Assembly: GCA_001897995.1 (NCBI GenBank)
Contig: MKRV01000233.1
Location: 1 to 49,438, forward strand
Direction of reading: 5' to 3'
DNA from: Alphaproteobacteria bacterium 65-37
GTDB taxonomy: Bacteria > Pseudomonadota > Alphaproteobacteria > Reyranellales > Reyranellaceae
DNA length: 49,438 nt
Shown here piece by piece: positions 32,188-41,407 of this stretch (position 1 is the first letter of the stretch; each line of letters starts with the position of its first letter). The position numbers and the translations under genes are program-made. The notes under the pieces were generated by a model. It searched no databases. It had not been told where the DNA came from and saw nothing but the letters and a program-made list of their open reading frames with translations.

Positions 32188-34626
32188 ATGATGAATCTTG
32201 CCGAATATCGCCGGAACTCAACCCGCCTCGCCGACTTCCTGCCATGGGCGGCATTGGCCGGCGAGAGCGTCGTCCTCAACAAGGACGGCAGCCTTCAGCG
32301 CACCGCGCGCTTCCGCGGACCCGACCTCGACTCCGCGGTGCCGGCCGAGCTCGTGGCGGTCGCCGGCCGGCTCAACAACGTCTTCCGCCGCTTGGGGTCC
32401 GGCTGGGCCATCTTCGTGGAGGCCCAACGCCATCCCGTCGGCGCCTATCCGACGAGCCGCTTCCCGGACGCCGCGTCCGGCCTCGTCGACGCCGAGCGCA
32501 AGGCGGACTTCGAGGAAGACTCCGCGCACTTCGAATCGAGCTACTTCCTCACCTTCGTCTACCTGCCGCCGGCCGAAGACGCTGCCCGGGCCGAGCGATG
32601 GCTCTATGAAGGAAGGAGCGGGAAGGGCGTCAATCCCCGCGAGATCTTGCACGGCTTCGTCGATCGCACCGACCGCGTCCTGCAACTCATCGAAAGCTTC
32701 ATGCCGGAATGCGCCTGGCTCGATGACGGCCAGACGCTGACCTACCTTCACTCGACGGTCTCGACCCGGCGCCAGCGTGTCCGCGTGCCCGAGACGCCGA
32801 TGTATCTCGATGCGCTTCTCGCCGACCAGCCGCTCACCGGTGGCCTGGAGCCCCGCCTGGGCGATCAGCATCTGCGCATCCTGACCATCGTCGGCTTTCC
32901 GAGCGCCACGACGCCCGGCCTTTTGGACGACCTCAACCGGCTGGCCTTTCCCTACCGCTGGTCGACGCGCGCCATCCTGATGGACAAGACCGACGCGACC
33001 CGCCTGTTGACCCGGATCCGGCGGCAGTGGTTCGCCAAGCGCAAGTCGGTCGCGGCGATCCTCAAGGAGGTGATGACCAACGAGGCATCGGCCCTGGTCG
33101 ACACCGACGCGGCGAACAAGGCGATCGATGCCGACCTCGCCCTGCAGGAACTGGGTGCCGATCATGCCGGCCAGGCCTACGTCACGGCGACCATCGCCGT
33201 CTGGGACGCCGATCCCCGGCTGGCCTACGAGAAGCTGCGGCTGGTCGAGAAGGTCGTGCAGGGCCGCGACTTCACGGCGATGCCCGAGACCCTCAACGCC
33301 GTCGACGCGTGGCTGGGGTCCTTGCCGGGCCACGTCTACGCCAATGTCCGGCAACCTCCGATCTCGACTCTCAATCTCGCCCACATGATCCCGCTCTCGG
33401 CGGTGTGGGCGGGGCCGGAACGGGATGACCACTTCGGTGCCCCCTCCTTGCTGTACGGCAAGACCGAAGGTTCTACCCCGTTCCGGTTTTCCCTTCATGT
33501 CGGCGATGTCGGGCACACGCTCGTCGTGGGCCCGACCGGCGCCGGCAAGTCGGTGCTGCTGGCGCTGATGGCGCTCCAGTTCCGCCGCTACGCCGGCTCG
33601 CAGGTCTTCGCCTTCGACTTCGGTGGCTCGATCCGCGCCGTGACGCTCGCCATGGGCGGCGACTGGCACGATCTCGGCGGCGGACTGACGGAAGGGGTTG
33701 GTGACAGCGTATCGTTGCAGCCGCTCGCGGGAATTCACCAGGTGCCGGAACGCGCCTGGGCGGCCGACTGGATCGTGGCCATCCTGCTGCGCGAAGGCAT
33801 CGCGATCACGCCGGAGGTGAAGGAACACCTCTGGACAGCGCTGACCTCGCTTGCCAGCGCGCCCGTCGGCGAGCGCACGATCACCGGCCTCGCGGTCCTG
33901 CTTCAGTCAAACGATCTGAAGCAGGCCCTGCGGCCGTTCTGCATCGGCGGCGCGTATGGCCACCTGCTCGACGCCGAGAGCGAGCATCTCGGCGAAGCGT
34001 CGGTGCAGGCGTTCGAGACCGAGGGCCTGATCGGCACGGGCGCGGCCCCGGCCGTCCTGGCCTATCTGTTCCATCGCATCGAGGACCGGCTCGACGGACG
34101 CCCGACGCTGCTCATCGTCGACGAGGGCTGGCTGGCCCTCGATGACGAAGGTTTTGCGGGCCAGCTGCGCGAGTGGCTGAAGACGCTGCGCAAGAAGAAC
34201 GCATCCGTGGTCTTTGCCACGCAATCCCTTTCCGACATCGACCGCTCGGCCATCGCGCCGGCTATCATCGAGAGCTGCCCGACCCGGCTGCTCCTGCCCA
34301 ACGAGCGGGCGATCGAGCCGCAGATCACCGCGATCTACGGGCGCTTCGGCCTCAACGACCGCCAGATCGAGATCCTCGCCCGGGCGATGCCCAAGCGTGA
34401 CTACTACTGCCAGTCCCGCCGCGGCAACCGTCTGTTCGAGCTCGGTCTCTCGGACGTCGCCCTGGCGCTGTGCGCGGCCTCGTCCAAGACCGACCAGGCG
34501 GCCATCGAGATTGTCCTCGCCAAGCATGGCCGCGACGGATTCCTGCCCGCCTGGCTCGGCCTGCGCGGCGTCGCCTGGGCGGCCGACCTCATCCCCGACC
34601 TCACCAACCTGGAGGAAAAGCCATGA
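32188..34626 (+). CDS. trbE: TrbE, VirB4-like secretion ATPase
   Basis: 812 residues. N-terminal CagE/TrbE/VirB domain (ADFLPWAALAGESVVLNKDGSLQ onward), C-terminal ATPase with Walker A VVGPTGAGKSVLLALM near 450 and Walker B LLIVDEGWLAL near 640, followed by FATQSLSDI. Energises pilus assembly and substrate transfer. Length is typical. Its last codons overlap the trbJ start (ATGA at 34623-34626). A long frame on the opposite strand of this gene is a composition shadow. Confidence 0.96.
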   Translation: MMNLAEYRRNSTRLADFLPWAALAGESVVLNKDGSLQRTARFRGPDLDSAVPAELVAVAGRLNNVFRRLGSGWAIFVEAQRHPVGAYPTSRFPDAASGLVDAERKADFEEDSAHFESSYFLTFVYLPPAEDAARAERWLYEGRSGKGVNPREILHGFVDRTDRVLQLIESFMPECAWLDDGQTLTYLHSTVSTRRQRVRVPETPMYLDALLADQPLTGGLEPRLGDQHLRILTIVGFPSATTPGLLDDLNRLAFPYRWSTRAILMDKTDATRLLTRIRRQWFAKRKSVAAILKEVMTNEASALVDTDAANKAIDADLALQELGADHAGQAYVTATIAVWDADPRLAYEKLRLVEKVVQGRDFTAMPETLNAVDAWLGSLPGHVYANVRQPPISTLNLAHMIPLSAVWAGPERDDHFGAPSLLYGKTEGSTPFRFSLHVGDVGHTLVVGPTGAGKSVLLALMALQFRRYAGSQVFAFDFGGSIRAVTLAMGGDWHDLGGGLTEGVGDSVSLQPLAGIHQVPERAWAADWIVAILLREGIAITPEVKEHLWTALTSLASAPVGERTITGLAVLLQSNDLKQALRPFCIGGAYGHLLDAESEHLGEASVQAFETEGLIGTGAAPAVLAYLFHRIEDRLDGRPTLLIVDEGWLALDDEGFAGQLREWLKTLRKKNASVVFATQSLSDIDRSAIAPAIIESCPTRLLLPNERAIEPQITAIYGRFGLNDRQIEILARAMPKRDYYCQSRRGNRLFELGLSDVALALCAASSKTDQAAIEIVLAKHGRDGFLPAWLGLRGVAWAADLIPDLTNLEEKP

Positions 34627-35381
34627 CCTTCCGTCGCTCGCGCTCGGCCCTTTTGGCCGCATCCATCCTGTCGATTCCCGTGGCCCTGTCACCGGCGATG
34701 ATGCAGCCGGCCGCCGCGCAAATGACCGTCTACGACCCGGCGAACTATGTGCAGAATGCTCTCTCTGCGGCACGCGCGCTGGAGCAGGTTACCAATCAGA
34801 TCTCGTCGCTTCAGAACGAAGCCATGATGCTGATCAACCAGGCCCGCAATCTCGCGAGCCTGCCTTATTCCGCGCTTCAGCAGCTGCAGCAGTCCGTCCA
34901 GAGGACGCAGCAGCTTCTGGGTGAAGCGCAACGCATCGCCTACGACGTCCAGCAGATCGACCAGGCGTTCGCCTCGACCTACGGCAGCGTGTCGCTCTCC
35001 ACGTCGGACCAGCAGCTGGTCGCAGAGGCGCGCCAGCGCTGGCAGAACACCGTCGGCGGCCTGCAGGACGCTCTTCGCGTACAGGCCGGCGTCGTCGGCA
35101 ATATCGACACCAATCGCGCCGAGATGGCGGCGCTCCTTGACCGGAGCCAAGCTGCGACGGGCGCCCTGCAGGCAGCGCAGGCCGGCAACCAGCTTCTTGC
35201 CCTTCAGGCGCAGCAGCTCTCGGATCTCGCCGCGGTCCTGGCCGCCAACGGCCGCGCGCAGGCGCTCACCGAGGCTGAACGTGCGGCGGCCGCCGAGCAG
35301 GGCCGCGAGCAGCGCCGCCGGTTCCTGGCGCCGGGCTCGGGCTATCAGCCCGGCGCTGCACGCATGTTCCAGGACAACTGA
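34623..35381 (+). CDS. trbJ: TrbJ, VirB5-like minor pilus component
   Basis: 252 residues from ATG 34623. A signal peptide (ALLAASILSIPVALSP...AAA, cleavage near residue 33) leads to MTVYDPANYVQNALSAARALEQV, the family signature, and a long alpha-helical Gln-rich body with coiled-coil character (LQQLQQSVQRTQQLL). Periplasmic or pilus-tip protein in mating-pair formation. Spacing to the next gene is 12 bp. Confidence 0.94.
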   Translation: MTFRRSRSALLAASILSIPVALSPAMMQPAAAQMTVYDPANYVQNALSAARALEQVTNQISSLQNEAMMLINQARNLASLPYSALQQLQQSVQRTQQLLGEAQRIAYDVQQIDQAFASTYGSVSLSTSDQQLVAEARQRWQNTVGGLQDALRVQAGVVGNIDTNRAEMAALLDRSQAATGALQAAQAGNQLLALQAQQLSDLAAVLAANGRAQALTEAERAAAAEQGREQRRRFLAPGSGYQPGAARMFQDN

Positions 35382-35393
35382 CAAGGCCACACC

Positions 35394-35684
35394 ATGGACG
35401 CCAGGCTTTTGATTCGCCTCGCTGCCGTCATCTTCGCTACCGCCGCCATCGCCGCGACCGCGTTCGAGATGACCCAGAATGAGGAGGGGGCGGCCACCCC
35501 CGCGGCGCGGTCGAGCGAGGAGATCACCTCCGATCCGCTTCGCGCGGCCCAGCGGCGCTGTCAGCTGCTGGGGGAGGCCGCGGCGCGGGACAGCGAATGC
35601 CTGCGCATATGGGCAGAGACCCGTGACCGCTTCCTGGGCACGGCGCCATCGCCGACATCGCCGCAGCTCTGGCATTGGCGGTGA
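35394..35684 (+). CDS. trbK-alt: TrbK-alt, putative entry-exclusion protein
   Basis: 96 residues, N-terminal hydrophobic helix (LIRLAAVIFATAAIAATAF) without a lipobox Cys, then SSEEITSDPLRAAQRRCQLLGEAAARDSECLRIWAETRDRFLG with two conserved Cys, the pattern of the TrbK-alt family that sits between trbJ and trbL in alphaproteobacterial elements. Known or supposed role: exclusion of a second, identical element from a cell that already has one. Based on family and position. Confidence 0.88.
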   Translation: MDARLLIRLAAVIFATAAIAATAFEMTQNEEGAATPAARSSEEITSDPLRAAQRRCQLLGEAAARDSECLRIWAETRDRFLGTAPSPTSPQLWHWR

Positions 35685-35687
35685 TCC

Positions 35688-37037
35688 ATGGGCAACACCG
35701 GCGTCATCGACCAGTTCCTCGAAGTCTTCACCCGCTATATCGACAGCGGCTTCGGCCTGCTGGGCAGCGAAGTCGCCTTCATCGCCTCGGTGCTGATCGT
35801 GATCGACGTGACCTTGGCAGCGCTGTTCTGGAGCTGGCGGGCCGACGATGACATCATCGCGCGCCTGGTCAGGAAGACCCTGTTCGTCGGTGTGTTCGCC
35901 TACCTGATCGGCAACTGGAACAGCTTGGCGCGCATCGTCTTCGAAAGCTTCGCCGGTCTCGGGCTGAAGGCCAGCGGCACGGGCTTTTCCGCTGCCGATC
36001 TGATGCGGCCCGGCAAGGTCGCGCAGACCGGACTCGACGCCGGCCGGCCCCTGCTCGAGTCGATCTCCGGCTTGATGGGCTGGATCGCCTTCTTCGAGAA
36101 CTTCATCCAGATCGCCTGCCTGCTGTTTGCCTGGGCGCTGGTGCTGCTCGCCTTCTTCATCCTGGCCATCCAGCTCTTCGTGACCTTGATCGAGTTCAAG
36201 TTGACGACGCTAGCGGGCTTCGTGCTCATCCCCTTCGGCCTCTTCGGCAAATCCGCCTTCATCGCCGAGCGCGTGCTGGGCAACGTCGTGTCCTCCGGCA
36301 TCAAGGTGCTGGTACTCGCCGTGATCATCGGCATCGGTTCGACCTTGTTCGGCCAGTTCACCGCAGGCTTCGGTGGCCAGAATCCGACGATCGACCAGGC
36401 GATGGCCATCGTCCTCGCCGCTCTTTCGCTGCTGGGGTTGGGAATCTTTGGTCCCGGGATCGCCAACGGCCTCGTCTCCGGCGGTCCCCAGCTCGGCGCC
36501 GGCGCCGTGGTCGGAACCGGACTTGCCGCTGGCGGTGCCGCGGCGGCGACCGGTGCGGCTGCAGGGCTTGCCCTGCGCGGCGGAGCCGCTGCCCTGTCCG
36601 GAACTGCCGCGGCGGCGCGGGGCGGCGCGGCCCTGGCTGGTGGTGCGGGCGCCGCCTACAGCCGGGCTGCGGCCGGTCAGTCGGGCGCGGCAGCTATCGC
36701 GTCTGGCGCCGGCGGCGTCGCCCATGCCGCTGGCGGCGCGGCGGTGTCGCCGCTACGGCGCGCAGCCGGCCGTGCTGCCGACAGCATGAAGACGAGCTTC
36801 TCGGAAGGCGCCAACTCTGGATCTGCCGGCACGGGCGGCACGTCCGCCATGAGTCAGACTGGTGCCAGCGCCCCTGACACAGCGACGTCAGCTACAGACG
36901 GCCCGCCGGCGTGGGCCCGTCGCATGAAGCGCTCCCAGGCCTTGAGCCATGGCGTCACGGCCGCCGCCCACGCCGTGCGCAGCGGCGACAGCCACGGCGG
37001 CGGGTCCTCCATCAATCTCTCCCAAGGTGATCGCTGA
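35688..37037 (+). CDS. trbL: TrbL, VirB6-like polytopic channel protein
   Basis: 449 residues. Residues ~25-265 carry five or more membrane helices (AFIASVLIVIDVTLAALFW, ILFAWALVLLAFFILAIQLFVT and others); a Gly/Ala-rich stretch follows (GAGAVVGTGLAAGGAAAATGAAAG) and then a low-complexity hydrophilic tail. Forms the inner-membrane pore of the mating channel. Starts four bases after trbK-alt and shares its last base with the trbF start (TGATG). Confidence 0.95.
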   Translation: MGNTGVIDQFLEVFTRYIDSGFGLLGSEVAFIASVLIVIDVTLAALFWSWRADDDIIARLVRKTLFVGVFAYLIGNWNSLARIVFESFAGLGLKASGTGFSAADLMRPGKVAQTGLDAGRPLLESISGLMGWIAFFENFIQIACLLFAWALVLLAFFILAIQLFVTLIEFKLTTLAGFVLIPFGLFGKSAFIAERVLGNVVSSGIKVLVLAVIIGIGSTLFGQFTAGFGGQNPTIDQAMAIVLAALSLLGLGIFGPGIANGLVSGGPQLGAGAVVGTGLAAGGAAAATGAAAGLALRGGAAALSGTAAAARGGAALAGGAGAAYSRAAAGQSGAAAIASGAGGVAHAAGGAAVSPLRRAAGRAADSMKTSFSEGANSGSAGTGGTSAMSQTGASAPDTATSATDGPPAWARRMKRSQALSHGVTAAAHAVRSGDSHGGGSSINLSQGDR

Positions 37038-37720
37038 TGTTCAAGCGCCCTACCACTCACTACGGCAAGACTCCGCAGCCCGAGACACCCTACCAGCGTG
37101 CCGCCCAGGCCTGGGACGAGCGCATCGGCACCGCGCGCGTTCAGGCCAGGAACTGGCGGCTGATGGCCTTCGGGTCGGTGATCCTGTCTGCCGGCTTTGC
37201 AGCCGCCCTCATCTGGCAATCGACGCGCGGCACGGTGGTGCCCTGGGTCGTACAGATCGACAGGCTCGGCCAGGCACAGGCGATCGCGCCCGCGGCCGCC
37301 GACTATCGCCCGACCGATCCGCAGGTCGCCTTCCACCTCGCGCGCTTCATCGAGCAGGTTCGGTCGATCCCGTCGGACGCCATCATCGTCCGCCAGAACT
37401 GGCTGCGCGCCTATGACTTCACGACCGACCGGGGCGCGGCGGCGCTCAACGACTTTGCGCGATCGAACGACCCCTTCACCAAGGTTGGTCGCCAGCAGGT
37501 CGCGGTCGATGTTTCGAGCGTCATCCGAGCGTCGCCGGAGAGCTTTCGCGTCGCCTGGGTCGAGCGCCGCTACGAGAACGGCCAGCTCTCCGAGACCAGC
37601 CGGTGGACCGCCATCCTGACCATCGTCGTGCAGATGCCGCGCAACGCCGATCGCCTGCGCGCCAATCCTCTCGGCATCTACGTCAACGCCATCAACTGGT
37701 CACGGGAGCTCGGGCAATGA
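37037..37720 (+). CDS. trbF: TrbF, VirB8-like
   Basis: 227 residues. Cytoplasmic N-terminus with TPYQRAAQAWDERIG (family signature), one membrane helix (~37-55), then the periplasmic VirB8 fold with VPWVVQIDRLGQA and the end ENGQLSETSRWTAILTIVVQMP...NPLGIYVNAINWSREL. Nucleates assembly of the core complex. Overlaps trbG (ATGA at 37717-37720). Confidence 0.95.
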   Translation: MFKRPTTHYGKTPQPETPYQRAAQAWDERIGTARVQARNWRLMAFGSVILSAGFAAALIWQSTRGTVVPWVVQIDRLGQAQAIAPAAADYRPTDPQVAFHLARFIEQVRSIPSDAIIVRQNWLRAYDFTTDRGAAALNDFARSNDPFTKVGRQQVAVDVSSVIRASPESFRVAWVERRYENGQLSETSRWTAILTIVVQMPRNADRLRANPLGIYVNAINWSRELGQ

Positions 37721-38739
37721 CGCCATATTTCCATGAAGGACTTGCGCCGTCTCGTCGGCGAGCCATTCTCGCTCTTCTGCTCGGCACATCGGCGCTGGCT
37801 GGGTGTGACTCGGCCGGCAAGCCGCCGCTGATCTCCTATGACGATGCGGCGCCTGCGGTGCACACCCTCGATCCGCCCGCGTCGGTTCAGGTGGTGGAAC
37901 TTCCAAAGCCGCTTCCTTTGCCGGGCCAGCTGAAGCGGGTTGGTGCATCGAGCCGGCCACCCGAGCCGTCGGATCCGGCGGCGCGCGTCAACCAGGCCAA
38001 TGACGCTGCCCGTATCCAGCCGGTGCGCGACGGCTTCATCAACGCCATGCAGGTCTACCCCTACACCGGCGGTGCGCTCTATCAGGTCTATACCGCCGTC
38101 GGACAGATCACCGACATTGCGCTCCAGCCCGCTGAGCAACTGGTCGGCTCCGGACCGGTGGCTTCCGGCGACACGGTGCGCTGGATCATCGGTGATACCG
38201 TGAGCGGCTCCGGTGCTACGCAACAGGTTCACATCCTGGTCAAGCCGACCCGTGCCGACCTGCAGACAAACCTCGTCATCAACACCAACCTGCGCACCTA
38301 CCATGTGGAGCTGCGCTCGACCGAGCGCACCTACATGGCGTCGGTGTCCTGGCAGTACCCGCAGGACCAGCTCATCGCGCTGCGGCGCCAGAACGCGCAG
38401 GCCGAAGCCGCGCGGCCGGTCGCTACCGATGTCGATCTGTCCAGGATCAACTTCCGCTACGCTGTCGAGGGAGATCGTGTGCCGTGGCGACCCTTGCGGG
38501 CCTACGACGACGGGCGGCAGGTATTCATCGAGTTCCCGCGCGGCATCGCCCAGGGCGAGATGCCGCCGCTCTTCGTCGTCGGAGCGGAGGGCAATACTTC
38601 CGAGCTCGTGAATTATCGCGTCCGCGGCAACTACATGGTCGTCGACCGGCTGTTCGCGGCCGCCGAACTGCGCTTCGGCGCGGGCGACCGCCAGCAGCGG
38701 GTCCGGATCGTCCGCACCGACGGGAAGCCAGCATCGTGA
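37717..38739 (+). CDS. trbG: TrbG, VirB9-like outer-membrane complex protein
   Basis: 340 residues from ATG 37717. Lipoprotein-type signal LALLLGTSALAGC (lipobox Cys near residue 29). The body has IQPVRDGFINAMQVYPYTGGALYQVYTAVGQITDIALQ and the VirB9 C-terminal domain with NFRYAVEGD, WRPLRAYDDGRQVFIEFP, VDRLFAAAELRFG. With TrbI and the outer membrane it builds the periplasm-spanning core. The stop overlaps the trbI GTG (GTGA at 38736-38739). Confidence 0.95.
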   Translation: MTPYFHEGLAPSRRRAILALLLGTSALAGCDSAGKPPLISYDDAAPAVHTLDPPASVQVVELPKPLPLPGQLKRVGASSRPPEPSDPAARVNQANDAARIQPVRDGFINAMQVYPYTGGALYQVYTAVGQITDIALQPAEQLVGSGPVASGDTVRWIIGDTVSGSGATQQVHILVKPTRADLQTNLVINTNLRTYHVELRSTERTYMASVSWQYPQDQLIALRRQNAQAEAARPVATDVDLSRINFRYAVEGDRVPWRPLRAYDDGRQVFIEFPRGIAQGEMPPLFVVGAEGNTSELVNYRVRGNYMVVDRLFAAAELRFGAGDRQQRVRIVRTDGKPAS

Positions 38740-39929
38740 GCGAGCTTGATTCCCGCAAGGACGAAGGCGGCACACCGCTGATCGGGGCCGCCAGCAACGG
38801 CGCAGAGGCCATGCGGCTGCGCGGAGAGGCGCCACGGGTGACACGGCTCTCGCGCAAGGTGCTTGCGGGCCTCGGTCTCGTCGCGGGCGTCGGCGTCGGC
38901 GCCGCACTCATCTACGCCTTCCAGGCCCGCTATGGCGCCAGGCTCGTCGAGGAACTCTATTCGACGGATAATCGATCGACGGCCGACGGCCTCGCGGGCC
39001 TGCCGCGGGATTACAGCGGTGTGCCTCAACTTGGGCCCCCGTTGCCGGGCGATCTCGGGCGGCCTGTCCTTAGCGCGCAGGGCCGAGGCCAGCCCGTACC
39101 GAATACGGGGATCAGCGCCGAGGAGCAGCGCCGCCTGCAAGAGATCGAGGCCGCGCGCACCAGCAAGCTGTTCATCGGCACGGAAAGCCGATCGACACGT
39201 TCCTCTCACGCTGAAACCGCACCGCCTGCAACAGGATCGGCACCCGGCTTCGCGAGCCTGGGCCTTGCACCACCCACGACGTCCTCGGCCCCGGACCGCC
39301 AGCTTTCCTTCCTCAATGCCCCTGCAGACCGGCGCACGGTGTCGCCGGATCGGATCGCGGCGCCGGCTTCGCCGAACATCCTTCAGGCCGGCGCCGTGAT
39401 CCCGGCCGCGCTGATCACGGGCATTCGCTCGGACCTGCCAGGGCAGATCACCGCGCAGGTGACCGAGAACATCCATGACAGTCCGACAGGCCGTGTGCTG
39501 CTTGTGCCCCAGGGCACACGAATCATCGGCCAGTACGACAGCAATGTGCAGTTCGGCCCGGGCCGTGTCCTCCTCGTCTGGAATCGACTGATATTCCCGA
39601 ATGGGCGCTCGATCGTGCTCGAGCGGCAGCCTGGCGCCGATGCCGAGGGCTATGCCGGCCTTCAGGATGGCGTCGATTATCATTGGTGGAATCTCGCCAA
39701 GGCGGCAGGGCTTTCCACTCTACTGAGCATCGGCGCCGAACTCGCCACCAACAACGACGATGCGTTGATCCGGGCGATCCGCAACGGCGGGCAGGACACG
39801 ATCAACGATGCCGGTCAGCAGATCATCCGGCGCCAGCTCAACGTCCCACCGACGCTGACCATCCGACCGGGTTTTCCCGTCCGTATCATCGTGACGCGGG
39901 ACTTGGTCCTCGAACCCTATGGAGGCTAG
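38736..39929 (+). CDS. trbI: TrbI, VirB10-like energy-sensing channel protein
   Basis: 397 residues from GTG 38736, chosen for the GTGA overlap with trbG and because the sequence further up is out-of-frame trbG. Short cytoplasmic part, one membrane helix (~48-66), Pro-rich periplasmic linker, then the VirB10 domain from ~225: ILQAGAVIPAALITGIRSDLPGQITAQVTENIHDSPTGRVLLVPQGTRIIGQYDSNV and the end PGFPVRIIVTRDLVL. Spans the envelope and gates the channel. Last canonical gene of the trb operon. Confidence 0.95.
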   Translation: MSELDSRKDEGGTPLIGAASNGAEAMRLRGEAPRVTRLSRKVLAGLGLVAGVGVGAALIYAFQARYGARLVEELYSTDNRSTADGLAGLPRDYSGVPQLGPPLPGDLGRPVLSAQGRGQPVPNTGISAEEQRRLQEIEAARTSKLFIGTESRSTRSSHAETAPPATGSAPGFASLGLAPPTTSSAPDRQLSFLNAPADRRTVSPDRIAAPASPNILQAGAVIPAALITGIRSDLPGQITAQVTENIHDSPTGRVLLVPQGTRIIGQYDSNVQFGPGRVLLVWNRLIFPNGRSIVLERQPGADAEGYAGLQDGVDYHWWNLAKAAGLSTLLSIGAELATNNDDALIRAIRNGGQDTINDAGQQIIRRQLNVPPTLTIRPGFPVRIIVTRDLVLEPYGG

Positions 39930-39932
39930 GCA

Positions 39933-40190
39933 ATGGCCAAGCTGAAGCTCGGCCCCCTTGAGAATGACAAGCCGGTGAAGATCACCGTTGAACTGCCAGC
40001 GACGGTTCACCGCGATCTGCTGGCTTATGCCGAGGTACTGGGTCGAGATACCGGGCAGTCGGTCGCAGATCCGGTCAAGCTGGTCGGCCCGATGCTCGCC
40101 CGCTTCATGGCGACGGACCGCGCCTTCGGCAAAGCGCGCAGGCAAGCGGGCCCATCGCGGTCTCAGTCGGGATCGCGCAGCGCCGGATAG
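39933..40190 (+). CDS. DUF2274 family protein
   Basis: 85 residues, three bases after trbI. Family pattern: KLKLGPLENDKPVKITVELPATVHRDLLAYAEVLG, PVKLVGPMLARFMATDRAFGKARR. Looks like a small RHH/arc-type or winged DNA-binding fold by length and charge, but this is not shown. DUF2274 genes end the trb operon in most ICEs of this class. Its 3' end overlaps the convergent LysR gene by 28 bases. Confidence 0.92.
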   Translation: MAKLKLGPLENDKPVKITVELPATVHRDLLAYAEVLGRDTGQSVADPVKLVGPMLARFMATDRAFGKARRQAGPSRSQSGSRSAG

Positions 40191-41074
40191 CGCTCGCGCA
40201 GCAGTTTGAGGAAAGGTGTCAGCGCAGGATTGGCGTTGTCGCCCGACCAATGGGCCGCATAGCCGATTCGGCAGCCGCCCTTGCTGTCGCGTGCTTCCCG
40301 ATAGACGACGCCCGCATAGTGGGCACCAAGGCAGGCATCGCTGACCAGGGTCATGCCATATCCCAGTCCGACCAGGGCCTTGATGTTCGCCTGGCTGACG
40401 TTGTGCTTCACAACCTTGGGGCGGTCGCCGGGGGTCGCGAGATAGGCGATTAGCAGGTCGTGGACGTCGGGGCCTGGATCATGCTCCCCAGTCAGGAAGG
40501 TCTCGCCCTTTAGATCAGCCCAGTTCACGACCTCCTGGGAGGCAAGCGGATGGTCCTCCGGCAAGGCGACCAGAACCCGTTCGCTCCACAGCGCAAGCGC
40601 CTGATTTTTCCCGGCGGTCGGATCGCCCGTGACAATCGCAACGTCCAGTACGCCGATGGCGAGATCGTCAAATAAGCGCTCCCGAGTGGCCTCGACCGCC
40701 CGGATCTCGACCATGGGAAATCGCTGCGCATAGTCGAAAAGCGTCGCCCGCAGGTTGCCGGCGGAGAGCGAATTGTAGAAGCCCAACCGCAGGCGGCCCG
40801 CCTCACCGCGACCAGCGGCCTTCGCCGTGCTGACTATCCCTTCAACCTCTTGCACGACGCGGCGTGCGCCGGCAATGAAGGCAGCGCCGGCAACCGTCGC
40901 GCGCACGCCGGCACGCGAGCGTTCGAACAGCACGACGTTCAGCTCGGCCTCCAGGTCGCGGACGCACCGACTCAGGGTCGATTCCTTCAGACGCAAGGCC
41001 TCCGCGGCGCGCCTTAGGCTGCGGTAGTCGGCTGCCGCAATGGTGTAGCGCAACTGCCTGATATCGACCGACAA
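40163..41074 (-). CDS. LysR-family regulator downstream of trb
   Basis: 303 residues. N-terminal winged helix RQLRYTIAAADYRSLRRAAEALRLKESTLSRCVRDLEAELNVVLFERSRAGVRAT, then a substrate-binding domain with RLGFYNSLSAGNLRATLFDYAQRFPMVEIRAVEATRERLFDDLAIGVLDVAIVTG. Full length. Such a LysR gene stands at this place in many related elements; target and co-inducer unknown. Transcribed away from a second, truncated LysR gene upstream. Confidence 0.9.
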   Translation of the reverse strand: MSVDIRQLRYTIAAADYRSLRRAAEALRLKESTLSRCVRDLEAELNVVLFERSRAGVRATVAGAAFIAGARRVVQEVEGIVSTAKAAGRGEAGRLRLGFYNSLSAGNLRATLFDYAQRFPMVEIRAVEATRERLFDDLAIGVLDVAIVTGDPTAGKNQALALWSERVLVALPEDHPLASQEVVNWADLKGETFLTGEHDPGPDVHDLLIAYLATPGDRPKVVKHNVSQANIKALVGLGYGMTLVSDACLGAHYAGVVYREARDSKGGCRIGYAAHWSGDNANPALTPFLKLLRERYPALRDPD

Positions 41075-41097
41075 CGCACTGTTCCTTGGGACGTGGG

Positions 41098-41310
41098 CTA
41101 CTTCGGATACGACGATTGACAGCCCCGTGCCTCATGCAACACGCCGCGGCTGGAACGCTCGAACAGATTGACGCCGAAATCTTTCTCGAGCTTGCGGGTC
41201 CGACGGCTTAGCGTTGATTGCGTGACGCCATGGGCGGCCGCCGCCCGCTGGAAGCTGCCGTGTTCGGCGGCGGCGATCACGGTGCGGAGAGACGCCGGCT
41301 CGATGGCCAT
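41098..41310 (-). pseudogene. Truncated LysR-type gene (DNA-binding half only)
   Basis: 70 residues from ATG 41310: EPASLRTVIAAAEHGSFQRAAAAHGVTQSTLSRRTRKLEKDFGVNLFERSSRGV is a complete LysR winged helix, after which the frame runs into unrelated sequence and stops. No effector domain. It reads into the next, full LysR gene on the same strand. Probably the decayed remains of an older regulator, or of a duplication; a functional DNA-binding fragment is less likely. Confidence 0.7.
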
Positions 41311-41407
41311 CGGATGGGCTCCGTGAAACAGCGTCGGGTCGGTCGATCGCAACAGTCGTCCTCTTCGGCCGACGGCGCGACATTCGCGTGTGGCTGGGTG
41401 AGGGCGA

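Noticed and set aside
32218..33828. 536-codon open frame on the minus strand opposite trbE
   Set aside because: Shadow of a GC-rich gene: trbE on the other strand has all its ATPase motifs, and this frame has none and no ribosome-binding site.
37678..38907. 409-codon minus-strand frame opposite trbG and trbI
   Set aside because: Spans two certain plus-strand genes and has no recognisable domain.
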